64,000 nucleotides of DNA, taken from positions 1,629,588 through 1,693,587 of the forward strand of contig VZTJ01000255.1 in the NCBI GenBank assembly GCA_013397795.1, written 5' to 3'. The DNA comes from Orthonyx spaldingii. Its lineage: Eukaryota; Chordata; Aves; Passeriformes; Orthonychidae. The notes beneath the pieces are model-generated. The model searched no databases, was not told the DNA's origin, and saw only the letters and a list, made by a program, of their open reading frames with translations. The position numbers were made by a program, and so were the translations under genes. Positions 25,001-35,558 of this stretch are shown here, one piece after another; the stretch's first letter is position 1, and each line of letters begins with the position of its first letter.

Positions 25001-26473
25001 GTGATCCATTTGAGCCATGAAAAGCATTCTGCTGAAGCCTGGTCACAGTGGAACAGCTGGCTCAGAATTTTTCAATGTATAGAACTGATTACACTTATTA
25101 TGAGGTAAGTGCAGACTGCAGATGTGTTTATAGACAAAGTAAAAGATGGCTTTCTAAGTGACGTGTTTTATACAATTAATTTTTCTGATAGATCACTGCT
25201 TTCTCAACACTTTCTGTAATTCTTGCTTTCTCCTTTGAGCATGAAAAGTTAATTTGCATCGTTGCTGCTATTTCAAAGTAGGTCTAGAGCTAAGTAAAAG
25301 ACCAACAATATGAAAACATTTCAGCCCCATTATTCTTCCTCTACCCTAGGAGAATTCATTTCCCTTCTCACTTATTGTTTCTCTATATCTGCTTAGTTTT
25401 CCGGTTAAATCCTGCTGGGTGGTGCTAGTCAGACTCCTCTTTGAAGGCAAAGAGGAGGCCTGTGAGCTTCACAAGCACTGAGAAAAGACATGACATTCTC
25501 AGATTGTTCACATGATGACATAAATGTGTGGTCTTCAAAAAACCAAAGTGAAACATGCCATACATAAAACTAAAAAAAGCAAACATTTTCTTGAATCTCA
25601 GTCAGATTGATCTATGTTATTAAATACTACAAATATCTTTGGCTGGAAATCCGATTAAATATTTCAGGTGACCCTGATTATAGATACCTTTTATAATCTG
25701 CATACATAATTACATGTATCATGGAAAGAAAAATAAATTAATCAAACATTAAGACTACACAGTTAAATTTTCATGGTACTAGTAGAACCACTACAGGTAA
25801 GGTTCTGCAGAGGTTTCAGTAGCTGCTTTCCCTTGGTTAACAGACGCTGCTATAGGAATTAAAAAAATTATTTCAAGTGTCCCTGGCACAGAAACTCCCC
25901 AAATTGAAAGCTTCACATCTCACCAGCTACTCCTGGCAAGATAACTGTAACAATCTATTGCATTTAACAAATAAAAGCACAGGGATAAAGGAACATGGAG
26001 ATCTAACCCTTCACCCAGCACTTTTATACCATTTCAGACAGTAGAAACACAAAGCGGGGATTTTGATGAGATTTACCAACATTTATCATATTTGCCAATT
26101 ATGGGAGCTGGTGTTTTCTTCAAACATGTTGTGAGGAATAACATATCTCGTACACATTCATATATTCTTTACTCCAGCAGAAATCACAGAATATAGTCTC
26201 TACAGATGATTTATTTTCTATATATTCTATATTTTTGCTAGCTCTTTGGATTTACTACAGTATAAGAGGAAAACTGAAAACTATTTGGCTAATGCGTCAA
26301 CAACTAGTAATTTTTTATGGTAAATGTTCTCTTCGTTTTGTTTTTTTTGCTAATTGACAAATCCAGAAGGAGCAAGTGTTGTCCCTTAGAAACCCAAAGC
26401 TTACAGGAGTAGCAGCTAAAATAATTACAAACCAGAAGAAGAAGAAAAATACGACTGTGCAATACTATTACTT

Positions 26474-26475
<2 letters not shown>

Positions 26476-26518
<43 letters not shown>
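26476..26518. repeat. 43-base T homopolymer (poly-A on the gene strand)
   Basis: An unbroken run of 43 T on the plus strand, so poly-A on the KLHL32 strand. It is the longest homopolymer in the window. It could be a retroposed poly-A tail for the minus-strand sequence at 26519-26780, or a simple expansion. The assembled length may not be exact because such runs are hard to sequence. Confidence 0.95.
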
Positions 26519-26519
<1 letters not shown>

Positions 26520-27439
26520 TTACAGGTTCCCATAACTGTTTTAGGCCATAAGAATACAGCAGTAATATTAATATGTTTAAGGCCATGAGAACACAGAAGT
26601 GGAAATCTATTCCTCTCCTATACCACAAGCTCATCAAAACATCTCCATTATAAATTAAGAAAGATCTATCTTGTTCCCAACTAGTATTAGAAGAAGGCTC
26701 AGCTGATTTTGAGACTCCATCTCCTAATTTCCAGTTTAATTTACTCAGACAGTTTATATGCATTTGTTTCTGTGCCAACACTACCTTTTAGATTTAACAG
26801 CATGATGTTTCTCTCCCTGTACCCGCCTCAGTATTTACTCCCTTGATACATTTACAGAAAGCAGTGATATTCCTCCTCAGCTCTCATTTTGCTAGACTAA
26901 AGGCAAGCTCTTCTAATCTCCTCATGCAAAACAGACCTTCCCGATCACCTTAGTTGACTTTTTCTACACCTCTCAGTTTTGATTTCACATATTCTTCTCC
27001 ATTCCTCTTACTCTTCCCAGTACTCCCAATTTTCAATAGTACCTTGTAAAGCAGCATCGATACTTCCTTAGTTTTGTAAATTACCTAGTATGAAATACCT
27101 TAAAAGTCAAACTGCCTTTTTCTTGATGCCATCACATTAGTAGCTCAAAGTCATCATATGATTTAATACATGAAAATTCTCTGTAAACTTGGTCCTCAAG
27201 TGAGACACAGCAACAGCCACTCAGTCTGCCAGGCAGGACAGAAATAATACAACATATTACAAATGGGAATTATGATGCAATAGATTCTATTGAGGATGCT
27301 CAGAAACTATTTTCCAATTACTTCTTTAATTTTTTTCTATATTTGAGTAACAGATCTTGTAATTGTCCTGTTCCATACTAGTTACTGGGGGGAAAGTTAT
27401 TTCAATGATTTTTTTAAGACTTGTTTCAAATTATATCTG

Positions 27440-27735
27440 GATCAGTGGGCTGAGGACAACAGTATGAGATTCAACAAGGCCAAATGCTGGGTCCTGCACT
27501 TTGCCACATCAACCCCATGCAGCACTACAGGCTGGGGCCAGAGTAGCTGCAAAACTGCCCAGTGGAAAAGGACCTGGAGGTGCTGGCGGACAGCTGGCTG
27601 AACATGAGCCAGCCGTGTGCTCAAGCGGCCAAGAAGTCAATGGCATCCTGGCTTGTATAAAGAAATGTGGCAAGCAGGACCAGGGCAATGATTGTCTCTC
27701 TGTATTCAGCACTGGTGAGGCCCCAGCATGAAAAA
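27440..27735 (+). mobile_element. CR1 LINE fragment, degraded
   Basis: The text around 27440-27500 (a tggatcagtgggctgaggac-like start, then aacaaggccaa and gggtcctgcactttg) matches the CR1 ORF2 segment just after the reverse transcriptase core. It is followed by ggaaaaggacctggaggtgc, then tggcatcctggcttgtat, then a gcactggtgaggcccc segment equal to the usual LRPHLE coding stretch. It lies on the plus strand, opposite to KLHL32. The reading frame is broken and the 3' part is lost or too diverged to recognise; the downstream end is uncertain and could extend to about 27860. Confidence 0.8.
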
Positions 27736-28799
27736 AATCCAGACCAAAGAACAAGAGAGCAGATCCAGACAAGAATCCCAGAGATTACAAGAAGTAAACA
27801 GTACTGGAATATAGCAGGAGAATTAGAATCAAAATTCAGAGAAGACATGGCTTCTCGAGGAGGCTGAGTGATAGTTCCTCCAACTACTCTGCATACACAT
27901 AAACGAAAAATGATGAAGACTGATAAAAAGCATCATAGTCACTAAGTAAAAGAAGGAAGGCAACATTCATGGCTCAAGACATTACACTAAATAACAGGGA
28001 GCATATTCAACATTATCAATATATTAACGTTAACACTCTAGGCATAAATAAGAACAAGGATGTTAATGGACAAAGAATATATAATATGATTCAATTTTCA
28101 ATATGAAACCAAATTCAATGGTTTCATAATCTTTTTATGACATTTTGTTTCTGGAATATTTCATTGATGCATACAGGTGCTCTGTATTAAGCCCAGCAAG
28201 GGGCCACTTTTCTTAAAAACCTGTTTCAGGCAACAGCCTATCACCAAGTGCTTAAGGATTACAAAGCTAACAGACACAACTGAAAATTAAGAATTGGAAA
28301 AGAGTAGCTGTAGTGACCTGGTCATCTAATGACACCAGAGAATGAAACAAATGGTCTAAAATATGTGGAATAACAGGTTATTTAACACAGATAAATTCAG
28401 GTCTCAGAAATATTTGGAAAACAACCCAAAGCAACAAAACTTCCTTAGAATTTTAAGTCAGTATGCACTACTCTATCTACAGAGAGGCTGAATCCAGTGT
28501 GGGATAACTCAATAATGAGTATAACTTTGATAGACAAAGCAGAAATGGTCACAATTTGAAATCAGTACCTCCTAGTGCATTATAAGAATCACATTACCCA
28601 TGCTATCTATTAACATTTGACTTGTATGAAAGGATTAAGGCATCGGCAGGGGGAGCTTTATTTTTTTGAAAACTTGGAAGAGCTCAATTTTCCAAGTTTA
28701 CAAAAAATATTAACAGCATAGAATGGGACAAGCTTAACAAAAGAAGAATTAGAAAAATTTGTGTGTTATAATGTTTCATAAATTTAATATATCACATAC

Positions 28800-28985
28800 T
28801 TTTAGTAGGATGCATCTCAGGTGGATCAAAGATTTGCTCAATGACAAATTTGTTCAATCTCAAAATGAAGTCAATAATGGTAACTTATAAAGCAGTGTAA
28901 CTTTTTCCAACGAAGTCCTCAAGGAATAAATTTTGATCCAATACTGTTAACAGTGTAATTGAAGTAGAGAATGGTAAGTTTTGTC
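28800..28985 (+). mobile_element. Possible ancient CR1-like reverse transcriptase relic
   Basis: Two segments resemble CR1 ORF2 in order and spacing: ggtggatcaaagatttgctc, like the CR1 stretch encoding a conserved W-L-x-D/N-R motif, and about 80 bases later aagtcctcaaggaataaatt, then ttgatccaatactgtt, like the G-V-P-Q-G-S-x-L-G-P-x-L-F motif. Stop codons are frequent. If real it is much older than the other copies. A chance resemblance is possible. Confidence 0.4.
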
Positions 28986-29051
28986 TGCAGAATCTGGAGA
29001 AGACTCTGCAAGCACAGCATGAATATTGTCAGGCTTTCCTGTTAAGTAATT

Positions 29052-29104
29052 AAAAAAAAAAACAACAAGAAAAAAAAAACCTGCGGGTATATCTATATCT
29101 ATCT
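29052..29104. repeat. A-rich tract next to a short TATC repeat
   Basis: Two A runs broken by caacaag lie next to a tatctatatctatcta stretch. This is simple-sequence DNA. Confidence 0.8.
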
Positions 29105-30467
29105 AGGAACCACATAATATAGAAAATATACCAGGCTCTATTTGGAACAACACTGACAAGACATCAGGAGGCAGTAAGAAACAGTCATAAATAGCAACAT
29201 CAGTTCTCAGAACAGCGCGCAGCAAAAAAAAAAAAAAGCTCATGTCATAAAATGCACACCCAGTACTGCCCAATAAAAGAAACAAACCTTCTTGCTGCTT
29301 CAACATTACATTTTAAAGCTAGTCTTCAATTACTGGTCCCAGTTCTGAAGTCTGAACTTTAAGGATACTTAAATACTACAGGTTGGAAAATCAACCTTGC
29401 AGGATTTCAGGTGCTCAACTTAGTTTTTTAAAGAAAGACTCGTGGAGGATTTGATCTTGAGCAAAGTTATTTATAACATGAAGAAATTATATGAAAGAAA
29501 AAAAGCTCTGACTAATTTTTCAGAAGATAGTTTCTGGTGCATGAACGTAGGATCAGAGCTACCCTGGACAAGGAACTAGAAAGTACAGGACTGTTTGCAT
29601 TGGCTTCATGGGATTATGTACATTTTGTAGCTCTGCATTAAGAAAAAAAAATGACTGCATAAACCAAGGTTTTTTTGGCAACTGTCTGTACAGGTAAAGA
29701 AGGCAATATTTGTGCAATTTGACCTCTGAGATTATAATGGTTTCTCACTCCTCTCAAAAGCAAGAGACTTTTTGCTGCTGCAGGAAGACATGAGAGTACT
29801 CAGCAGTTAAAAGAACCTGACTTTAAGTATGTGAATGACAAAAAGCAAACATTTCCATTTATTTGGAAAACTGTTACCTGTTCAGGTATCTCTATACTCC
29901 TGCAAAATCTGACCTCAGCTCAAAAATTTCTAAGAATTTTATTTTTTTTACTCACAGCACCAAACCAAGGCAAATTCTCATTTTACAGAGGAAAAAGGGA
30001 GAAGCAGAAGAATAATTTAAAAGATTTCCCATGATGCAGAATATACAAAGAACAGAACCTCAAATGCCTGGCACCCACTCCAGTGCTCTAGATGTTAGAT
30101 ACTAATTCCTATCTTCACTAACTCTAACAGCATTTAAAGTTACGTATACAGTTCAATATACCTGCAAAATGTCTGCAATGTGTATTATATAGGCATTATA
30201 CTCCAGCAAAATAAAACTCTCTACAATGATCTTTCCCCAGATTTATGCAGGGAAGAGAACATCTCTTTTTCCCACAACTAGGAGCTGTGTTATTAGTAGG
30301 TTTACTGTGTAATAATCAGAACTGATTTCAGAAGGTAAACAACATTAAAAGGGACAGTGGTAGGGCATAAATGGGCAGAAAAGTAGAAGAATGAAAAAAA
30401 TCTGGAAGAACCACTGAATTAAAAAAAAATCAGTACATGTGAGGATCAAGAGAAGCTTGCTTGTATC

Positions 30468-30855
30468 TCACAGAATCACAGCATTAACTAGATTGGAAAA
30501 GACCTTTGAGATCATCGAGTCCAACCTATGAACTAACAGCACTTTGTCAACCAGATCAAGGTATTAAGTGCCACATCCACTCTTTCTTTAAACACTTCCA
30601 GGCACAGTGACTCCACCACCTCCCTAGGCAGCCCATTCCAATAGCAAATCACTTTTTCTGTGAAGCATTTTTTTTCCTAATGTCCTGCCTAAACTTGCCC
30701 TGGCACATCTTAAGACTGTGTCCTCTTGTGTCCTGTTGTTGGTTGCCTGTGAGAAAAGGCTGACCTCCACCAGGCTACAACCTCCTTTCAGGGAATTGTA
30801 GAGAGTGATAAGGTCTCCCCTGAGTCTCTTTTTTTTTTTTTTCCAGGCTAAGCAT
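30468..30855 (-). mobile_element. CR1 LINE fragment, 3' end
   Basis: On the plus strand this starts cacagaatcacagcattaac and then reads attggaaaagacctttgaga and atcatcgagtccaacct, the standard 3' end of bird CR1 in antisense. Later segments (tccaccacctccctaggcag, aggctgacctccaccaggct, aggtctcccctgagtctc) are also typical. The element is on the minus strand. It ends at a T run at about 30828-30842 followed by ccaggctaagca. It belongs to a different CR1 subgroup from the copy at 31500-32180, judged by the differing 3' text. Confidence 0.92.
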
Positions 30856-31499
30856 ATTTTAAGAATTATTGACTAGAGATTTATCTATCATTCTTTCAGT
30901 CAGAAATTATTGTAAGTCTGACTTTCAAAACTAGAAAACCTGGAAAGGGTGAAGGCCAAATATAAAAAATGGGCCTTGACTCAACATCTAGTTTGATTTC
31001 CTATATCTGAGCTCCAGTAGTGCCAAACAAGTCACAAGTCCTCCAAAACTAATACATGTGAATGTTTACGCTGCTGAAGGTGCCAAGCACCAGCAGGAAT
31101 GTATGAGCCTTCAAAGATCATGATGACTCTTGTTCATTTGTTTCTAGCAGTTCTTACCAATAATAAAAAATAATTCAATCCCTCACTCCCAAATCTCAAA
31201 CAGCTTATAGTCAGAATCTCTTGCTTTAGCATAAAGCCTTTTTTGTCCACAGAAAGAGAAGAGAAAAAAAATTAATCAGTACACTGCATATTTAAGACAA
31301 ATAACCAGTTGACGAAATTCTCACTGACTTCAAGATTTCACTTTAAAGACACCACCTTTAAAATCTGAACAGAACATTGTAGGCCCAGTTTCTAAGTGTT
31401 TACAACTACAGATACTTGCCAGAATCTCAATCCTGACGAGTCTGAAAGGCACCTCTCCAGCATTTCCCTTTAAACACAATAGAATCAAGTGAAGCAACA

Positions 31500-32180
31500 G
31501 TCTGTGGAGAAGGACATGGAAGTCCTGGTGGACTGCAAGCTCTCCATGAGCCAGCAGTGTGCCCTGGTGGCCTAAAAGGCCAATGGCGTCCTGGGGTACT
31601 TTAGGAAGAGCACTGCCAGCAGGTCGAGGGAGGTGATCCTGCCCCTCTACTCAGCCCTCATGAGGCCACATCTGGAGTGCTGTGTCCTATTCTGGGTTCC
31701 TCACCACAAGAGAGATGTGGAACCCCAAGAGTGGGTCCAACAAAAGGCTACAAAGATGTTTAGGGGACTGAAGCATCTCTGTTATGAGGAAAGGCTGAGG
31801 GAGCTGGGCCTGTTCAGCCTCAAAAAGAGATGACTGTGAGGGGACCTCATCACTGTCTATCAGTGTCTGAAGGGACGGCACCAAGAGGATGGAGCCAGGC
31901 TCTTCCTGGTAAATGCCAAGCAATAGGACAAGAGGCAACAGACACAAAATGATGCGCAGGAAGTTCCACCTGAATATGGGGAAGAACTTCTTTACTGTGC
32001 AGGTGACTGAGCACTGGAACAGGTTGCCCAGAGAGGCTGTGGAGTCTCCCTTACTGGAAATATATGAGAACTGTCTGGACACAACCCTGTGCCCTGTGCT
32101 GTAGGATGACCCAGCTTGAGCAGGAAGGTTGGACTAGACAACCCACTGTGGTACTTTCCAAGCTGACCCATTCTGTGACA
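31500..32180 (+). mobile_element. CR1 LINE fragment with 3' end
   Basis: The plus strand reads through the end of CR1 ORF2: aaggacatggaagtcctggt, then the segment at 31633-31680 encoding a P-L-Y-S-A-L-M-R-P-H-L-E stretch, then gagctgggcctgttcagcct and the terminal untranslated part ending near gacccattctgtgaca. About 680 bases are kept. The frame is broken by stops, so it cannot move on its own. It lies opposite to KLHL32 and opposite to the neighbouring CR1 at 30468-30855. Confidence 0.92.
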
Positions 32181-34989
32181 CTCTTTCACAGAACATTGGA
32201 AGGGCTTTTAAACACAAGCTATAAAGATATAATTTGAAGCTCAGTTGCTTTAAAAAGAATGAACTTCTGCAAAACAGTCACTGCTTTTAAAAATTAACTA
32301 CAGCTTACTGAAAAAGTTTTTAGCCAATGATTATTCCACACAATGTTATAAAAGTTAGTCTTTTTCAAATACAAATTTCAGTAAGAAATGTTGCTAAAAC
32401 ATTCAAATTTCAACCACACTTATGAGCAAAACCCTATCAACAGCTTATAAAATGTTACATATGCCTAACAATCTTTGTTTCCCCCACCTCAAAATATTCA
32501 CCACAGACACACTGATAATTTTTCTACTTTTTTTGCTCCTTTTCAAGAATTTCTTTAATCTGTTCAGGTTTTTTTCCAGGATTGAATGGTGCTACGTGAG
32601 TCCAGAACCTGATTAGGAATACATGGAAGTTAAGACTCACAATAGTACCTGGGGTAGTCAAATAATTTCAAGTGTTTGGATACAGTAAATTTTCTATAGT
32701 AGTCTCAGAGGACCTGGACATCACCATTGCATACATATACTTCCTACATACTTCAGTTCCTCATGAAGATGGTAATGTTGCAAATATGAGTAAAAATACT
32801 GAGAGGCAGGCAAAATCAAAACACAAACACATATAAACACACATATATATAAACACTGATTTGGGGCATGGTGTATGATAGTAGGCCTGTTCTCCTAGTG
32901 TTTTTCATGTCCACAACATGCCATCTCAAGTCAGTTGGAATTCCAATCCCAGTGACGGCTGGCGACTGAATACACCTGAGGTCACTATGATACTTTCCCA
33001 TGATAATCAGGTGTGCTGAGATGCTATGGAAATTCAAGGCATATATAATTAGAATAGATGCTGCGTGCAATAAACGAGGCCAGAGCACTGAAATGGACTT
33101 TAGAAAAAAACTCTATTGTATAGCTTTGAAAACTTTCACAACAAGGGTCAAAGTATTTACAACACAAGTTCAGCCAATATATCACTACCCCTCTAATCCA
33201 GAGGACACAACAGCTCCCACAAAAATTTCCGTAAAAAGAATTCCACGTGTTACCAGTTCAGTTCCTACTGAACTGTAAATAAAAGTCCTGGTTTAAGATC
33301 TAATGCTGCCTATACAGCTAGACACACTCTGTGATAGAAACCACAAATTCGGTAAAACTCTGTTTAAACAGATGGGAAATTTAGAAATAACTTCCTCCAA
33401 ACTAATAAACAGATGTTTTGAATACATTACACAAGAAAACGGGTGAATGAAGTTACAGACATTTCCCATGTTTTTCATGTTTGAAATAACACACTTGCAG
33501 GACATTATCGATGGTTAATAAAGTTGTTGATGTCACTAATCTTTAGGCTTGGATCTTTAATTTTTAGAATTAGTGAGATGAATGAGGACAATTTATAGCT
33601 TTCAAAGCTCTGATTACATATTGGCTGAAGTTTCAGTAAGTCATTACAGCATGTATACATTTATATTCATTTTGGGTTCAAGGCCTATTCAATACCCTGG
33701 ACAGAAAGAATGTCTTTGTTTTAAACAGAGTTAGTCTACATCATTCTGAAGCAAAATACAAATTCTACTCATGCAGTTGTGCAAACAAAATATCATAAAT
33801 GATGGAATGTGCTAAAATGCTGTATCATTTACTGCTGCTATGAGATCTACTGGAAAACATCAACAGCCTGACATGAAACTTGTTTCTTTCTTTGCAGTTC
33901 CCTATAAACATAAATGGTTTATCAAAAAAAAGTTTCTCTATAAAGTACTGAAACAGTATTTAACAGTAGTTAAAATGAGATGATAACCTGGAGTATTTCC
34001 ATTTCTGAAACTATTAATGTATAACTTGGGCTTAGGTAATTTTCCTTACAAATCCTTCTTCTTAACTAGCACAATTAGTTTAATATGTTGTAAGCAGTTC
34101 AGACAGATGGATCAAACAATAATGATTAAGCCATCAGAAAACATAAAATATAATGTGGCAGGGTATCAACTGCCAAATACATAGGTTTGTATCAAGTCCA
34201 GATTTTTTTTTGCCTTTAATGAGAGATGGTCGACAAAAAAGACTAAAATGCAAATTCTGCATAACTGGAGAACGTATCAAATTAGATCTTCATTGCTTCA
34301 GCCCATTTTCACCATTAAATAAACAAGGTTTTGAAAGTCTCTTCTATTAAATGGACTGAAAAATTAAAATAAATTTACAAAGTCTTTTTGACATCTTTTA
34401 AAGACAGAAGAGGCTGAGTCATTCACTATTTTCCTTAGTTTAATACTTCTGGTGCTAATTTGCCTCTGAAATTCCATCAAATAATACATTTTCTCACTCA
34501 TTTGCTTACAAAAAATTTTGTTACTGCATTTCAAATTTGAAACTGAACCCTGTGAAAATAATAACTGTGTATCTAAAAATACAAAGTAGACAAGAGGTAA
34601 AATATATTTACTTCATAATGAAGAATGAAAAAAATCAGTTCTATTTCAGGTAAGCTAGTATAGAGGAAAGAAAACAGGAACAATTAACTCTCTACCACAG
34701 TGATACTTCTGAGATAAAATCTGATTGTAACTCACTTCAAGCCCAATGTTCTCTTCAGGTTCATAGGTTACAAATGATTTATAGTCACCATTTTGTACTT
34801 AGCATTCTGGCTTTCCCCATAATGTAAATACTTTATAATCAAACATTTTCTTGTTTCAGAAATATCTTTGCTAAAATGGCTTGACACAACTCAAAGTGCT
34901 TTAGATCAAAGCAAATATAAGTAAAATTTCCCTCTGTTTCTTTACAGGAGGTAAAAAACCCCTCTCTATGTCTGGTGCCTATATTCTTG

Positions 34990-35350
34990 TTCTTTCACAT
35001 TAGAGCTGTAAGTCTCCTCTTTCAGGTCACGTCTTCCACATAAAAGTGCTAAACTAATGCCGCTTAATGACAAATTAATGTCCATGAATAAAAAATACAC
35101 CTCTAATAGCATAGAGTAATTTGCCATTACAATATCATCATTGGACATGCCCCTGGTTTAATACGATGTATTTAATTCATAACTTAATGAGTGATATATA
35201 AAAAGAGAGAGATGAACCCTGCAATTACATTTATGTGAGTCTGTCACCTTATTTGTAAAACCTTAGAGTCATTTGCATTCAAATTAGAACAAATGAGTGA
35301 TTTCACAAAGTGCAGTGATAAATGACCATTGCTGCACAAGACAGAACTGT
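34990..35350. promoter_or_regulatory. Candidate conserved non-coding element with octamer
   Basis: An AT-rich block with repeated homeodomain words (cttaatgacaaattaatg near 35064, ttaattcat near 35171, aacttaatga near 35181) and an exact octamer atttgcat at 35271-35278. No repeat or coding signal overlaps it. It lies about 200 bases from the CTCF-like site at 35544-35558. Confidence 0.35.
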
Positions 35351-35543
35351 ATTTCCTGTGAAAACATTAACAGTTTCCTATTATTTGTTAAAAATTACAA
35401 TGCATATTGCCCAGTGTTGTGTGAATAATGACTTTTTTACTGATTAGGTCAGAAGACTAATACGGAGTAAAAATAAATAATTTTTCTTTTCATTTTTTCT
35501 GATTTTAGCTTGAATTTCTCTGCTGAAACTGTTATGGACTCAC

Positions 35544-35558
35544 ACTGCCACCTGCTGC
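35544..35558 (-). promoter_or_regulatory. CTCF-like binding site
   Basis: On the minus strand the word gcagcaggtggcagt agrees with the CTCF core consensus (CCASYAGRKGGCRSY) at 14 of 15 positions, missing only the first C. It sits in a short GC-rich patch (35540-35590) inside AT-rich DNA. Binding is inferred, not shown. Confidence 0.5.

Noticed and set aside
26476..26525. T run followed by gttacag, looking like a splice acceptor on the plus strand
   Set aside because: It lies on the strand opposite to the gene and no coding sequence follows. The T run is better explained as a homopolymer.
31687..32082. A 131-codon minus-strand open frame
   Set aside because: It is the antisense of the CR1 copy at 31500-32180.
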